Assembly: GCA_002423615.1 (NCBI GenBank)
Contig: DIKO01000011.1
Coordinates: 24,253-88,252 of the forward strand
Length of the DNA: 64,000 nucleotides
Direction: 5' to 3'
Source: Desulfobacteraceae bacterium UBA5616
GTDB taxonomy: Bacteria; Desulfobacterota; Desulfobacteria; Desulfobacterales; UBA5616
Below are positions 17,739 through 27,134 of the stretch, in pieces. Every line of letters begins with the position of its first letter. The stretch's first letter is position 1. The notes under the pieces were generated by a model. That model had not been told where the DNA came from. It worked only from the letters and a program-made list of their open reading frames with translations, and searched no databases. The translations under genes were made by a program, and so were the position numbers.

Positions 17739-18911
17739 CTACACAAAAAAGGTCCCGTAAATTATGCCGCACAGGGTCGACATAACGATAATAATGGAAC
17801 AAAATACGAAGGTCTTTTTTGCCCCCATGACACCCCCGATGACCAGCATGTTGGGCAGGGACAGGGCAGGTCCCGCCAGCAGCAGGGCCAGGGCAGGTCC
17901 CTGCCCCATGCCCGAACCGATCAATCCCTGAAGAATGGGCACTTCCGTCAAGGTGGCAAAATACATGAACGCACCGGCAACGGCGGCAAACAAGTTGGCC
18001 CAGATGGAATTGCCCCCCAGAAGGGCCTGGACATATTGCTCCGGTATCAGTGCCGGGTGGCCGGGCCGGCCCAGGAGAAATCCCGCCACGAGAACGCCGC
18101 CGAACAGAAGGGGAAAGATCTGCTTCATGAACCCCCAGGTGGAATCCACCCAGCCCTTGCACTCATCCATCGTAAACCAGGCCTTCAACATCACGCTCAG
18201 CAACACCAAAAGAGTAATGGTGATATACCATTTGGCGGCGAAAACAGCCGGCCAGATACCGGTGGATCCCGGCGCCGGTTTGGCAAAGGCGGCAAAGACC
18301 AGGATCAGGACCATGGTCAGTATGTACAGCGTGTCCTGCAGCAGGGTCCGGCCTTTGGCGTCCTCGTCCGGAACATAGATTTTCCCGGTGGTCCGTGCAG
18401 CGTCGTCTTTCCGGAAAATCAGGGCCATCAGCAATCCGGTTATCACGGAAAACAGGACCGCGCCCACGGCCCTGGCCAGTCCCAGTTTCCAGCCCAGAAT
18501 TTTGGCGGTCAGGGTGATGGCCAGCACATTGATGGCAGGTCCCGAATATAAAAACGCCGTGGCCGGGCCGATGCCCGCGCCCCGGGAATAAATGCCGGCG
18601 AACAGGGGAAGCACCGTGCAGGAGCAGACCGCCAGAATGGTCCCGGAAACCGACGCCACGGAATAGGACAGGATTTTGTTGGCCTGGGCCCCGAAATATT
18701 TGAGCACCGAGGCCTGTGACACAAAAACGGCGATGGCCCCGGCAATGAAAAATGCCGGTATCAGACAGGTCAGCACATGTTCCCGGGCATACTCCTGAAG
18801 CATCATGAAGGCTTCCAGCCCGGACTGCCGGATGATGGGATGATCCCAGGGGATAAAATAGCAGGCGAGAAAAACACCCGCAATGGTCAGCACCTTCTTA
18901 AATTCCTGCAT
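17739..18911 (-). CDS. ArsP-like permease (DUF318 / two-fold membrane permease)
   Basis: A 390-residue membrane protein with eight or more helices and the family signature in both halves: AVCSCTVLPLFAGIYSRGAG and SGPAINVLAIT in the first, TEVPILQGLIGSGMGQGPALA in the second. Related ArsP proteins export trivalent organoarsenicals; the Cys-Ser-Cys in the first signature fits a soft-metal substrate. Together with arsM in the same region this suggests methylate-and-export, but other permeases of this family move other substrates, so the specificity is an inference. The gene follows arsR by 9 bp, hence same transcript. Confidence 0.85.
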   Translation of the reverse strand: MQEFKKVLTIAGVFLACYFIPWDHPIIRQSGLEAFMMLQEYAREHVLTCLIPAFFIAGAIAVFVSQASVLKYFGAQANKILSYSVASVSGTILAVCSCTVLPLFAGIYSRGAGIGPATAFLYSGPAINVLAITLTAKILGWKLGLARAVGAVLFSVITGLLMALIFRKDDAARTTGKIYVPDEDAKGRTLLQDTLYILTMVLILVFAAFAKPAPGSTGIWPAVFAAKWYITITLLVLLSVMLKAWFTMDECKGWVDSTWGFMKQIFPLLFGGVLVAGFLLGRPGHPALIPEQYVQALLGGNSIWANLFAAVAGAFMYFATLTEVPILQGLIGSGMGQGPALALLLAGPALSLPNMLVIGGVMGAKKTFVFCSIIIVMSTLCGIIYGTFFV

Positions 18912-18920
18912 GTCGATACC

Positions 18921-19277
18921 TCATTTTGAATTAATTTTTTTACAGATATCTTCCCGATGAATCAAAGGGAGCCGCTCGATGAGGTGAGAAATCATTTCTT
19001 CTCCATTCAGCCAGTCTTTCATGCTTTTCAGGAGACGGGCGGCATAGGGATTGTCAATTTTTTCCGGCAGCCGGTAGTTCACCCAGAGTCCGTCTTTCAT
19101 GGAAACCACCAGACCGGATTCCTCCAGTAATTTTAAATGCTTTGAAACCGTCGGCTGGGCAAGGCCCAGTGCGGCCTGTATTTCGCAAACGCACATGGCC
19201 TTGTGCTCCAGCATTTTGATGATTTTGACCCGGCCGGGATCGGACAGCGCCTTCATCACCCTGATAAACCTTTTCAT
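18921..19277 (-). CDS. arsR: ArsR/SmtB-family metalloid-sensing repressor
   Basis: A 118-residue winged-helix repressor. The recognition helix region AALGLAQPTVSKHLKLLEESGLV is typical, and Cys29-Val-Cys31 in AMCVCEIQ matches the As(III)-binding CVC motif of ArsR helix 3. The ATG at 19277 has GGAGG 5 nt upstream; the earlier in-frame ATG at 19289 is part of the sequence around that ribosome site and is rejected. It heads the minus-strand arsenic operon, with a strong promoter and a dyad directly upstream, so it very likely represses its own operon until arsenite binds. Confidence 0.94.
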   Translation of the reverse strand: MKRFIRVMKALSDPGRVKIIKMLEHKAMCVCEIQAALGLAQPTVSKHLKLLEESGLVVSMKDGLWVNYRLPEKIDNPYAARLLKSMKDWLNGEEMISHLIERLPLIHREDICKKINSK

Positions 19278-19297
19278 GAGACCCTCCATGTTTTGTT

Positions 19298-19332
19298 ATA
19301 TTGCTATATATAAATATGGCCGGACTTGTCAA
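19298..19332 (-). promoter_or_regulatory. ars operon promoter overlapped by a dyad, probable ArsR operator
   Basis: On the minus strand TTGACA (19332-19327) and TATATA (19310-19305) are spaced by 16 bp, a near-consensus sigma70 promoter. An inverted repeat ATATT/AATAT (arms 19313-19317 and 19298-19302, 10 bp between) straddles the -10 box. A repressor bound there would block RNA polymerase, the usual ArsR arrangement. Operator identity is inferred from position. Confidence 0.68.
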
Positions 19333-19417
19333 GCCTCTCCTTAATTATTTTTGTTTAACGAGATGAAAAATTTGATATACTCTGAACAGATTACAATCCA
19401 TTTTCAATGGGAACCCA

Positions 19418-21742
19418 ATGACGACCCAAAAAATGAACACCGATCCGGCAAAGATCCTGGATGACATACTCCAGACCATTTCGCTTTCCGAAAACCCCGA
19501 TCAGGCCCTCAACCAGGTCGTCAACATGGTCGCACAGCGATTCGGCGTGGACGTGTGTTCGGTTTACACCTACGACCCATCGGGAAACACCCTGATGTTG
19601 AGGGCCACCGTGGGTCTCAACCCCTCATCCGTCGGGGGCATTGAAATGGACGTCAATGAAGGGCTTACCGGTCTGGTGGTGGAAACCATGGCGCCCGTTT
19701 TCGTGGTGAACCCGTCATCCCACCCCCGGTTTAAATTTTACAACGGCAGCGGTGAAGAACTTTTCAAGACATTTCTGGGTCTTCCTCTGATTTATCACCG
19801 GAAGGTGCTGGGGGTTCTGATCCTTCAAACCCGGGATGAGCAAGGAATATCCGAAAAGGACATCCCCCTTTTTAAAAGCATTGCCGGGCAGATATCCTCC
19901 ACCGTCGCCTACATCAGGCTTCAGGAGGAGCGGTACGGGGTCGACAGGACCAAAACAGGGGATCCGGCCCGGAGCCGGAGCACACCCGCGCTGGAAAAGG
20001 AAAAAATATCCTTTGTGAGGGGAGATCCGGTGTCCGACCTCACGGCCATGGGCTCGGCCCATTACATTGCTGAGAGCATCGATTTCGGCCAGATCCATTG
20101 CAAATCCATCGATAATCCGGATAAGGAGACCCTTCGCCTGGAAAAGGCGTTCTTTCAAGCCGCCGAACAGATCAAGGCGGTTATCGGCAATGCCCAGGGG
20201 ATTCCGGAACAGCAGAAAGCCGTTCTGGATGCCCATGTGATGTTTCTGTCGGACAAATCCCTCCGAAGCAAAATCACAGCCGCCATCCGCAAGGGAAACT
20301 GCGCCGAATATGCATTGAAAATGGCGATCCTGGACTATGTGGACATGTTCCGATCCCTGGACGATACCTACCTGAGTGAACGGGCGGCCGACATCATGGA
20401 TATCGGCCTCCGGGTCCTGACGAACCTGATGGGGGTGAACGACGACCCCGAACCGGCCTTCTTCCATGACACCATCCTTGTGGCTTCGGATATTTCACCT
20501 GTGGATCTTCTGGCCATACGCCAGCCGAATTTAAAAGGAATCGTTCTGGCAAAGGGCGGCAAAACTTCCCATACGGTCATCATGGCCAAGTCCCTGGAAA
20601 TTCCCATCGTGGTGGGAGTGGACGGGATTCTGGATTCGGTTCGGGAGAAGGATTTTCTTATCGTGGACGGGGCATCCGGACTGGTTTTCATCAACCCTTC
20701 GCCGGAAATCCGCAACCAGTATGAACAGAGACGGGCCCAGGATCAAAAAGACCTTGAAAAACTGGAGGTCCTTCGGGAGATTCCCGCCATTACCCTGGAC
20801 GGCCATGAAATTCACCTGGGTGCCAATATCGGGCTGTTGTCGGATATGCGGCTGGCCCAAAAATACGGCGCAGAATACATCGGCCTTTATCGAACCGAAT
20901 TCCCCTTTCTGTTGAGGACATCGTTCCCCTCGGAAGAAGACCAGGTCAATCTCTACACCCGCATGCTTCGGAAATCGGAAAACCGGATTGTCTCCATCAG
21001 AACTTTTGATGTGGGGGGTGATAAGTTTCTCCCCTATCTGGACGCTCCCAGAGAAGACAACCCCTTCCTGGGGTGGCGGTCCATAAGGATCAGCCTGGAC
21101 CTGGAAGATGTTTTCAAAACCCAGATCCGGGCGATTCTACGCGCATCGGCCTTCGGCAAGGCCAAAATCCTTTTTCCCATGATCACCGGGATCGAGGAGA
21201 TTCACCGCATCCTCGCGCTGGTGGAAGGCGAGAAAAAGACGCTGGATGCCGCCGGGATAGTTTATGATCCGGACATCCAGCTGGGCATCATGGTGGAAGT
21301 CCCCGCGGCAATCCCCATCCTCGACCGCATACTTCGTTACATGGATTTTGTGAATATCGGGACGAACGATCTGGTGCAATACCTTCTGGCCGTGGACCGG
21401 AACAATAAAAAGGTCTCCGCACGGTATAATGCCCTGCACCCTTCCGTAATCACAGCCATTTCCGAGGTTGTCGCAATGTGCAACCGATTGGGAAAACCGG
21501 TGGATATCTGCGGCGAGGCGGCATCTTCCAGGGAATGCGTTTTCCTGTTCGTCGGCATGGGGGCAACCCATTTCAGCATGACCCCGGCATCCATCCCGGT
21601 CATCAAAAATTTTATCCTGAGCATCAGCAGAAAAGAAGCCGAAGAAGCTCTGAAAACCTGCCTCAGACTCGAGGAGGCCGGAACGATTTTCGAATTCATC
21701 CATGACGTATTAGGAAACCGCATCAGGAGACTTGTCCAATGA
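19418..21742 (+). CDS. ptsP: GAF-domain PEP-protein phosphotransferase (nitrogen PTS enzyme I)
   Basis: A 774-residue cytoplasmic enzyme that takes phosphate from PEP onto a His and passes it to an HPr-like protein. Domains in order: GAF (about 20-170), the PEP-utiliser N-terminal helical domain (200-340), the swivelling phospho-His domain with His385 in GGKTSHTVIMAKS, and the C-terminal TIM barrel with YIGLYRTEFPFLLR, GTNDLVQYLLAVDRNN and the acid Cys in VDICGEAAS. This is the EI-Ntr layout, usually regulatory rather than sugar uptake. HPr and EIIA are not in the window. Its stop overlaps the next gene's start in ATGA. Confidence 0.92.
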   Translation: MTTQKMNTDPAKILDDILQTISLSENPDQALNQVVNMVAQRFGVDVCSVYTYDPSGNTLMLRATVGLNPSSVGGIEMDVNEGLTGLVVETMAPVFVVNPSSHPRFKFYNGSGEELFKTFLGLPLIYHRKVLGVLILQTRDEQGISEKDIPLFKSIAGQISSTVAYIRLQEERYGVDRTKTGDPARSRSTPALEKEKISFVRGDPVSDLTAMGSAHYIAESIDFGQIHCKSIDNPDKETLRLEKAFFQAAEQIKAVIGNAQGIPEQQKAVLDAHVMFLSDKSLRSKITAAIRKGNCAEYALKMAILDYVDMFRSLDDTYLSERAADIMDIGLRVLTNLMGVNDDPEPAFFHDTILVASDISPVDLLAIRQPNLKGIVLAKGGKTSHTVIMAKSLEIPIVVGVDGILDSVREKDFLIVDGASGLVFINPSPEIRNQYEQRRAQDQKDLEKLEVLREIPAITLDGHEIHLGANIGLLSDMRLAQKYGAEYIGLYRTEFPFLLRTSFPSEEDQVNLYTRMLRKSENRIVSIRTFDVGGDKFLPYLDAPREDNPFLGWRSIRISLDLEDVFKTQIRAILRASAFGKAKILFPMITGIEEIHRILALVEGEKKTLDAAGIVYDPDIQLGIMVEVPAAIPILDRILRYMDFVNIGTNDLVQYLLAVDRNNKKVSARYNALHPSVITAISEVVAMCNRLGKPVDICGEAASSRECVFLFVGMGATHFSMTPASIPVIKNFILSISRKEAEEALKTCLRLEEAGTIFEFIHDVLGNRIRRLVQ

Positions 21743-22599
21743 GACCCATAACCCCCTTCATCTGCATGTCCGCCGTAAAGAGCTTTCTGATTATGGTATT
21801 TGTTCTTTTCACCATGAAGACCGCCGTCGGAAGTGATCTTACTGTTGACTGCAGCCGGGAAATCCCCGGACCCGAAAAAACAAAAAAGCTTTGGATGGTC
21901 AATCTAACAGGCATCGGCATTATCACCGCCTGGGGCATTTATAACTGGGATTATTTCGAAACCTCCCCCCACGCCGAGTCCGAGGGATGGTTTTCAGATC
22001 ATACCGAGGAAGGCGGGTCCGACAAAATCGGGCATGCTTACACCAGCTACGTAACGGCCCACGGTTTGTCCCACCTTTACGCGTCCTGGTGCTTTTCGAG
22101 GGAACAGGCCGCACTTTACGGCGCCCTCTCCTCCCTTTCCATCATGGGGTATATGGAACTGGGGGACAGTTTCAGCAGTTACGGGTTTTCTCATGAAGAT
22201 CTCATCTCCAATATCCTGGGATGCGCCTTCGGGTACCTGACTTACACCCACCAGGGGCTGAGGGATAAAATTGATTTCCGGTGGGAATACGGATTTCATC
22301 CCAACGACCCTGATTTCATAACCGATTATGACAATTCAAAGCACCTTCTCGCACTTAAATTCAGCGGCTTTCCGGCCACCTCCCGGGGATGGCTGAAATA
22401 TCTGGAACTTCATCTGGGCTACTACACCAGAGGATTTCAGGACAGGGAAGATAAAAACCACCGGAACCTCTATGCGGGAGTGGGCGTGAACCTCTCGAAA
22501 ATTTTAAGGCGGAATTCCTTTCCCCGTGCGGCGCGGTTTTTAAATTACGTTCAGATTCCCGGAACGTATATGCAATTCAGGAAGGATCTGGATGACTGA
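21739..22599 (+). CDS. DUF2279 (YfiM-like) exported protein
   Basis: A 286-residue protein with an N-terminal signal-like segment (about residues 10-32), a second hydrophobic stretch (NLTGIGIITAWGIYNW) and motifs DKIGHAYTSYVTAHGLSHLY and GYMELGDSFSSYGFSHEDLISN, which resemble the YfiM/DUF2279 family. The His, Asp and Glu in these motifs could form a metal or catalytic site, but no function is known. The C-terminal third alternates in a way that could be beta-strand outer-membrane sequence. It is joined to ptsP by a 4-nt overlap, an odd partner. Confidence 0.72.
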   Translation: MRPITPFICMSAVKSFLIMVFVLFTMKTAVGSDLTVDCSREIPGPEKTKKLWMVNLTGIGIITAWGIYNWDYFETSPHAESEGWFSDHTEEGGSDKIGHAYTSYVTAHGLSHLYASWCFSREQAALYGALSSLSIMGYMELGDSFSSYGFSHEDLISNILGCAFGYLTYTHQGLRDKIDFRWEYGFHPNDPDFITDYDNSKHLLALKFSGFPATSRGWLKYLELHLGYYTRGFQDREDKNHRNLYAGVGVNLSKILRRNSFPRAARFLNYVQIPGTYMQFRKDLDD

Positions 22600-22771
22600 A
22601 CCTTTCAAAATATGGCAAAATAAGGCATTGCAGGAAACATCCCTTTTCTGGTAAGAGAAGTGCATTGTCGAGGGCCTCCCGCGTAAGCCCGCTTCATGTG
22701 CCCCTTGCAGGATTCCTCCGGTTTAACCGGCAAACCTAACCCGTTATCACAGCAACAGAAGGAGGTACCGC

Positions 22772-23962
22772 ATGTCTTTTGAAGTTTCGGAAAAGCTCCA
22801 GACCATTCTGGACATCATCAACGAATTTGTGGACAGGGAACTCATCCCCTTGGAAAAGGAAATGGAATCCAAGGGGTTTTATGCCATAGAGGGGGAACTG
22901 GAAAAGAAAAGGGACATGGTTCGGAAAATGGAACTGTGGGCCCCCCTCCACCCGAAGGAATTCGGGGGCATGGGGCTTCCCCTCATGGAAACCGCGATGA
23001 TTTACGAGGCCCTGGGTCGCACCCCGTACGGTCTCTATGTCTTCGGGTGCCAGGCCCCGGACGCCGGAAACATCGAGATCCTTCACAAATACGGCACACC
23101 GGAACAGAAGGAAAAATACTGCCGCCCGAACGTGATGGGCAAAATCCGGTCCTGTTTTTCCATGACCGAAGTGGAGGTCTGCGGGTCCAACCCCACCTGG
23201 CTTCTCACCACGGCCAAAAAAGACGGTGACGACTACGTCATCAACGGCCACAAATGGTACACTTCCTGCGCCGACGGCGCCGAGTTCGCCATCGTCATGG
23301 CGGAAACCAACCCCGAAGCCGAATCCCCCCACCGCAAGGCCAGCATGATCATCGTTCCCACCAAAACGCCGGGTTTCAACATAGTCCGGAACATCTCGGT
23401 CATGGGGCATGTGGGAGAAGGCTGGACCAGCCATGGGGAAGTGCTGTACCAGAATTGCCGGGTGCCCAAGGAAAATATTCTTGGCGGTGAAGGCATGGGG
23501 TTTGTGCTGGCCCAGGAGCGTCTGGGACCAGGCAGAATCCATCACTGCATGAGGTGGATCGGCATCTGCAACCGTTGTTTCGCCCTGATGTGCTCACATG
23601 CCAAAAAACGGCGCCGGACCCCGACCCAGGTCCTGGCCGACTCGGACATCATCAAGTCCTATATCGCCGACTCGGCCGCGGATATCCTGGCCTCCCGGCT
23701 GATGGTGCTGAACACCGCCTGGACCATCGAAAACAAGGGTGTCAAACAGGCCATGAAGGATATTTCCCTGATCAAATTCTTTGTGGCCAACGCCATGCAG
23801 CGGGTCACGGACCGGGCACTCCAGGTCCACGGGGGCTTAGGCATGTCCGACGACACGCCCATTTCCATGTACTACCGTGAAAACCGGGCGGCGCGGATTT
23901 ACGACGGCCCGGATGAAGTTCACAAAATCGCCGTGGCGAACCGGATTTTGCGGGAGTACTAG
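22772..23962 (+). CDS. Acyl-CoA dehydrogenase, ACAD10/11-like
   Basis: A 396-residue flavin enzyme. The flavin motifs CFSMTEVEVCGSNPT and WYTSCADGAEF are present. At the usual base position it has Asp378 in RIYDGPDEVHK instead of Glu, a feature of the ACAD10/ACAD11 branch, whose human members act on unusual long or 4-hydroxy acids. AAGGAGG lies 6 nt before the ATG. The next gene, facing it, encodes an aminoglycoside-phosphotransferase-like kinase; animal ACAD11 has precisely these two activities fused in one chain, so the bacterial pair likely acts on the same substrate. The 172-bp upstream gap shows no clear promoter. Confidence 0.9.
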   Translation: MSFEVSEKLQTILDIINEFVDRELIPLEKEMESKGFYAIEGELEKKRDMVRKMELWAPLHPKEFGGMGLPLMETAMIYEALGRTPYGLYVFGCQAPDAGNIEILHKYGTPEQKEKYCRPNVMGKIRSCFSMTEVEVCGSNPTWLLTTAKKDGDDYVINGHKWYTSCADGAEFAIVMAETNPEAESPHRKASMIIVPTKTPGFNIVRNISVMGHVGEGWTSHGEVLYQNCRVPKENILGGEGMGFVLAQERLGPGRIHHCMRWIGICNRCFALMCSHAKKRRRTPTQVLADSDIIKSYIADSAADILASRLMVLNTAWTIENKGVKQAMKDISLIKFFVANAMQRVTDRALQVHGGLGMSDDTPISMYYRENRAARIYDGPDEVHKIAVANRILREY

Positions 23963-24027
23963 ACCCGGATACGGGGGATCATCGGGTGATCGATCCCACG
24001 TTTCAGGGTATTTTCGGCGTGTTCTTT

Positions 24028-25056
24028 CTATACCTCGTCGACCAGCGCAAGAGCCCTTGCCATGAGGGTGTCAATGGAAAACCGCATATCCTCCCAAAGC
24101 GGATCGGGCCGTTTGCCCCTCCGGTGAAGGCTTAAATTCAAACCCGAAATGATGGCGAATTTATAGGCGGCCAGGGCCCTGAACCATCCGATATCCGGCA
24201 GCGGCGCGCCATGGTGTTTCCGGTAAAGGTCAACGAGAGTGTCCGGATCGAGGAACATTTTCCGGGGAATGCCTTCCATGGACCAGGCCGCGGCATCGCT
24301 GAAGGTGGCCACCCATCCCACGTCGTTCAGGGTGGAACCGATTCCCACCAGTTCCCAGTCGATGACGGCCAGGAGGTTTCCTTCAAAGGAGCAGAACATA
24401 TTCCCCACCTGGTAATCCCCATGGAAAACGCCCACAGGGGAATCCCCGGGCTTTTTGTCAATCAGCTTTTGCCGCACTTCCCGGGCGTGTCTGAACCTTT
24501 CGGGTTCTGCGCAGCGTTCCAGGAACCGGTCCCACCGGATCACATCCTCGTCCAGGGGAATGGGAGGTCCCAGCCGGGGTGTTTTTTTTTGCCAGTCCAC
24601 CTTATGAATCCCCACCAGGGCCTTCATGATCTGTTCCCCCAGCTTGAGATGCTGTTCCCGGGTCATTTTTGAAGTCAGATTTTCCGGATCGTGAAGCCGT
24701 AAAACATCCCCTTTTAACAGGGGAACGATAAAATAGGGACACCCGAACCATTGCGGATCCTCTCCGGACCATTTCACCCGGCAATGCGGGACATCGGTAT
24801 CATCCAGGGCATTGAGGATTTCCACCTGACGCATGACATCGGCCGTACCCACCCATCGGGTGTTGGGCGGCGGCATCCGGATATACCACGATGTTTCCCT
24901 TCCTCTTGAGGCCACGGTGAATCCGTAGGAAAATCCGGCATGTCCCGGCATGTCCAGAATTTTTGTCACCGCGGCATCGTCGTCCCCGTATTGGGTCCTG
25001 CAGAATTTTTCAAGCCGTTGTCTGAACTCCTCACGTTCCATATCCACCTTGTCCAT
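24028..25056 (-). CDS. APH-family phosphotransferase, ACAD11 kinase-domain-like
   Basis: A 342-residue kinase-fold protein. Catalytic loop FHGDYQVGNMF (HGDxxxxN) and the metal-binding Asp in AVIDWELVG are intact; an N-terminal lobe with an IRMPP strand precedes them. In this subfamily the enzyme probably phosphorylates a hydroxylated acyl-CoA, as the N-terminal domain of ACAD10/11 is thought to do, rather than an antibiotic. The start at 25056 has GGAG 9 nt upstream. The gene converges on the acyl-CoA dehydrogenase at 22772 and is followed upstream by the racemase-like gene, 17 bp away on the same strand. Confidence 0.87.
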   Translation of the reverse strand: MDKVDMEREEFRQRLEKFCRTQYGDDDAAVTKILDMPGHAGFSYGFTVASRGRETSWYIRMPPPNTRWVGTADVMRQVEILNALDDTDVPHCRVKWSGEDPQWFGCPYFIVPLLKGDVLRLHDPENLTSKMTREQHLKLGEQIMKALVGIHKVDWQKKTPRLGPPIPLDEDVIRWDRFLERCAEPERFRHAREVRQKLIDKKPGDSPVGVFHGDYQVGNMFCSFEGNLLAVIDWELVGIGSTLNDVGWVATFSDAAAWSMEGIPRKMFLDPDTLVDLYRKHHGAPLPDIGWFRALAAYKFAIISGLNLSLHRRGKRPDPLWEDMRFSIDTLMARALALVDEV

Positions 25057-25073
25057 TCAAAAAATCTCCGTCG

Positions 25074-25907
25074 TTAAACACGTTTTTCCATGCAGTTCGC
25101 TGCGGCCCGCATTTTGTCGCGCAGCTTGGCGGGTATGGATTTATAGGCATTTTTCTGGGATTTGGAAAGTCCCGTCTTGCGTTTTAAATCCACCAGGGTT
25201 TCCGCCAGTTTCACGGCCGCCTGGGTGATGTCGATGACCGGAACCCCGGTTCCGGGGACCACCGTGTATCCCAGGAGGGCCGTGGCCGGGCTCAGGCTGG
25301 CGCAGGCGGGGATGATCACCTCGGCGCCGTCGTCGATGCATTCCAGGCAGAGCATTTCAAACTGGGGGTTAATGGATGCCGGGTTTTCCACCATTTCAAA
25401 CAAGGCCGCAAAAGGGTTGTTCCCCATCTGGTAGACCCTGACCGGTCCGGCCGTACGGCTGCCCAGTCCGTAATTCCGGATATTTTTTTCGCACACGGGG
25501 ATAAATTCATCCATGACCGTGACCACCCCGAATTTCGAGCCCAGGGAACAGGCCAGGAGCATGGCGGCCTCGGTGCACCCGATCACGGGGATATCAACGG
25601 CCTGGCGGGCTTCCTGCAGACCGGGATCATTTCCGCAACCGATGATCGCCGCATCATACCCCCGGGTTTCCGCCTCGATAATGCCGTCGATAATCCAGAC
25701 ATTGTTGAGCATTTCCAGATACGCGGCATTAAACGCATAGGAAGAGTACTTGACGTTATGCACCTCGATGACGGTGTCCTCCCTTGCCGCTTTCCGGGCG
25801 GTCCCCAATAGCTTGTCCTGGATCTTTTTCTGAGTCGCGGCGTCGCCGCCCACGATGGATCGTTCGGAACTCGGCAGAATATCCTGCCACCAGATTTTAA
25901 TTCCCAT
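25074..25907 (-). CDS. Asp/Glu racemase superfamily protein (hydantoin racemase-like)
   Basis: A 277-residue cytoplasmic enzyme with the two-cysteine active site of the superfamily: Cys91 in AIIGCGNDPG and Cys202 in IIPACASLSP. Members racemise amino acids or hydantoins, isomerise maleate or decarboxylate arylmalonates; which applies here cannot be told. The ATG at 25907 has AGGAG 9 nt upstream; a longer open frame to 26090 runs into the radical SAM gene and is rejected. The gene lies 92 bp after the radical SAM gene on the same strand and 17 bp before the APH-like kinase, suggesting one three-gene transcript. Confidence 0.85.
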   Translation of the reverse strand: MGIKIWWQDILPSSERSIVGGDAATQKKIQDKLLGTARKAAREDTVIEVHNVKYSSYAFNAAYLEMLNNVWIIDGIIEAETRGYDAAIIGCGNDPGLQEARQAVDIPVIGCTEAAMLLACSLGSKFGVVTVMDEFIPVCEKNIRNYGLGSRTAGPVRVYQMGNNPFAALFEMVENPASINPQFEMLCLECIDDGAEVIIPACASLSPATALLGYTVVPGTGVPVIDITQAAVKLAETLVDLKRKTGLSKSQKNAYKSIPAKLRDKMRAAANCMEKRV

Positions 25908-25999
25908 GTTGATCGTCTCCTTGTAATTCTCTTTTCTTGGCTTTTTGTCGGGATATGAATCCCGACCTGCGAATCCTTTATTCCCATAATGCGTAAAAT

Positions 26000-27016
26000 T
26001 CAAATATCTTTGGTAAAATTTTCTCCGGCATAAAACATCGACGGGCCCGTCAACACCTTCCAATCCGATTCTTCGAATAATTTCCGGCAATGGGCAACCG
26101 TCCCGCCGCGTCCGTCCTCTGTGTTTTCTTTGACATCCCTGGGGTTCGCTCCCATTTCAGCCCAGAATAAATTGGCCCCGGCGATGGCGCCCAGGCTGCA
26201 GGGTTCATGGGTGCAGTTGCCTTTCACCGCATGGGGCATTCCAAGCCGTGTTACCGCGACGATCTGGGCCATTCTCATCTCCGATATCATGCCGTATGAC
26301 TCCAGGGGGCTTCCCGGAATCGTGATCCTTCTGGCGGCCCCGCTGAATGCCGGCAGAAAAGATGCGGTAAACAGAATCATATCGGCGATCTCGCCGCTGG
26401 AATGCTCCGGCCCCACGGGTTCCACACAGGTCCCGACGGACAGGCCGGCCTCCTGAAAATGCCGGATGCTTTTCTTCCTTTGCCCGGGGTCTATGTTCGT
26501 GTCCGTGCCTTCGCGCAACCTCAGCGCATGATAGACCCCCTGGTATCCGGCCTCCTTTAATTTCACGGCGTTTTCAAGTGTCTGGTCCCCCACATTGGCG
26601 ATCAACACGGTTTCGCTTTTCAGATGTTTTCGTATTTCCCCGGATATCTCGAGGAATCTGCCAAAGGCGTAATGGGCCGTGGTCATGACAAAAATCGCAT
26701 TGGCGCCGTTTGTTTCGAGCAATTCAGCGTTTTGGACGGCTTCGTCGAAAGAAATTTCCCATCTTTTGTCAAACACGCTGTTCAGGGTTGAAAAGGAACA
26801 GAATTTACAGTCACATCCGCAGGGGGCGATATTCAGCGCAAACTGCGCGTGAACCTCGGCCTTATGGCCGCTGAGGGACTTGGACAGACGATTGGAACGG
26901 GCCATGATGGTGTAAACTTCCATGGCGTCGGAGGGAAAATCCAGCAGGAACAGCAGTTCTTCCCGGGTCAGTCTTTCGTCGTTTTCAGCTTTTTCCAAAA
27001 TACCGGCAAGATCCAT
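26000..27016 (-). CDS. BioB/HydE-like radical SAM enzyme of unknown substrate
   Basis: A 338-residue radical SAM protein. The cluster motif Cys66-x3-Cys70-x2-Cys73 (APCGCDCKFCSF) is preceded by a helical N-terminus as in biotin synthase. A barrel follows with ANVGDQTLENAVKLKEAGYQGVYHALRLREGTD, resembling the BioB Asn/Asp region, and TCVEPVGPEHSS. The [2Fe-2S]-binding Cys set of true BioB is not evident and no other biotin gene is near, so a different reaction is likely. ATG at 27016 has GGAG 7 nt upstream. The racemase and kinase genes downstream may share the pathway. Confidence 0.85.
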   Translation of the reverse strand: MDLAGILEKAENDERLTREELLFLLDFPSDAMEVYTIMARSNRLSKSLSGHKAEVHAQFALNIAPCGCDCKFCSFSTLNSVFDKRWEISFDEAVQNAELLETNGANAIFVMTTAHYAFGRFLEISGEIRKHLKSETVLIANVGDQTLENAVKLKEAGYQGVYHALRLREGTDTNIDPGQRKKSIRHFQEAGLSVGTCVEPVGPEHSSGEIADMILFTASFLPAFSGAARRITIPGSPLESYGMISEMRMAQIVAVTRLGMPHAVKGNCTHEPCSLGAIAGANLFWAEMGANPRDVKENTEDGRGGTVAHCRKLFEESDWKVLTGPSMFYAGENFTKDI

Positions 27017-27134
27017 TGGACTGCTCCATTTCTGTAGACGGTTATCAGGAAGATATGGGAATCCCCATATCATACGAATCCATGGGATTCAACAGAACTT
27101 CACCATTCCGGTGAGGAAAATAATCAGGAAAATC

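Noticed and set aside
23975..23997. GGGATC/GATCCC hairpin between two convergent genes as a terminator
   Set aside because: No T-run on either strand and only 6 bp of stem; possible but not supported.
24028..25056. Aminoglycoside resistance kinase
   Set aside because: The HGD motif is shared, but the subfamily and the acyl-CoA dehydrogenase next to it point to the ACAD11-type metabolic kinase.
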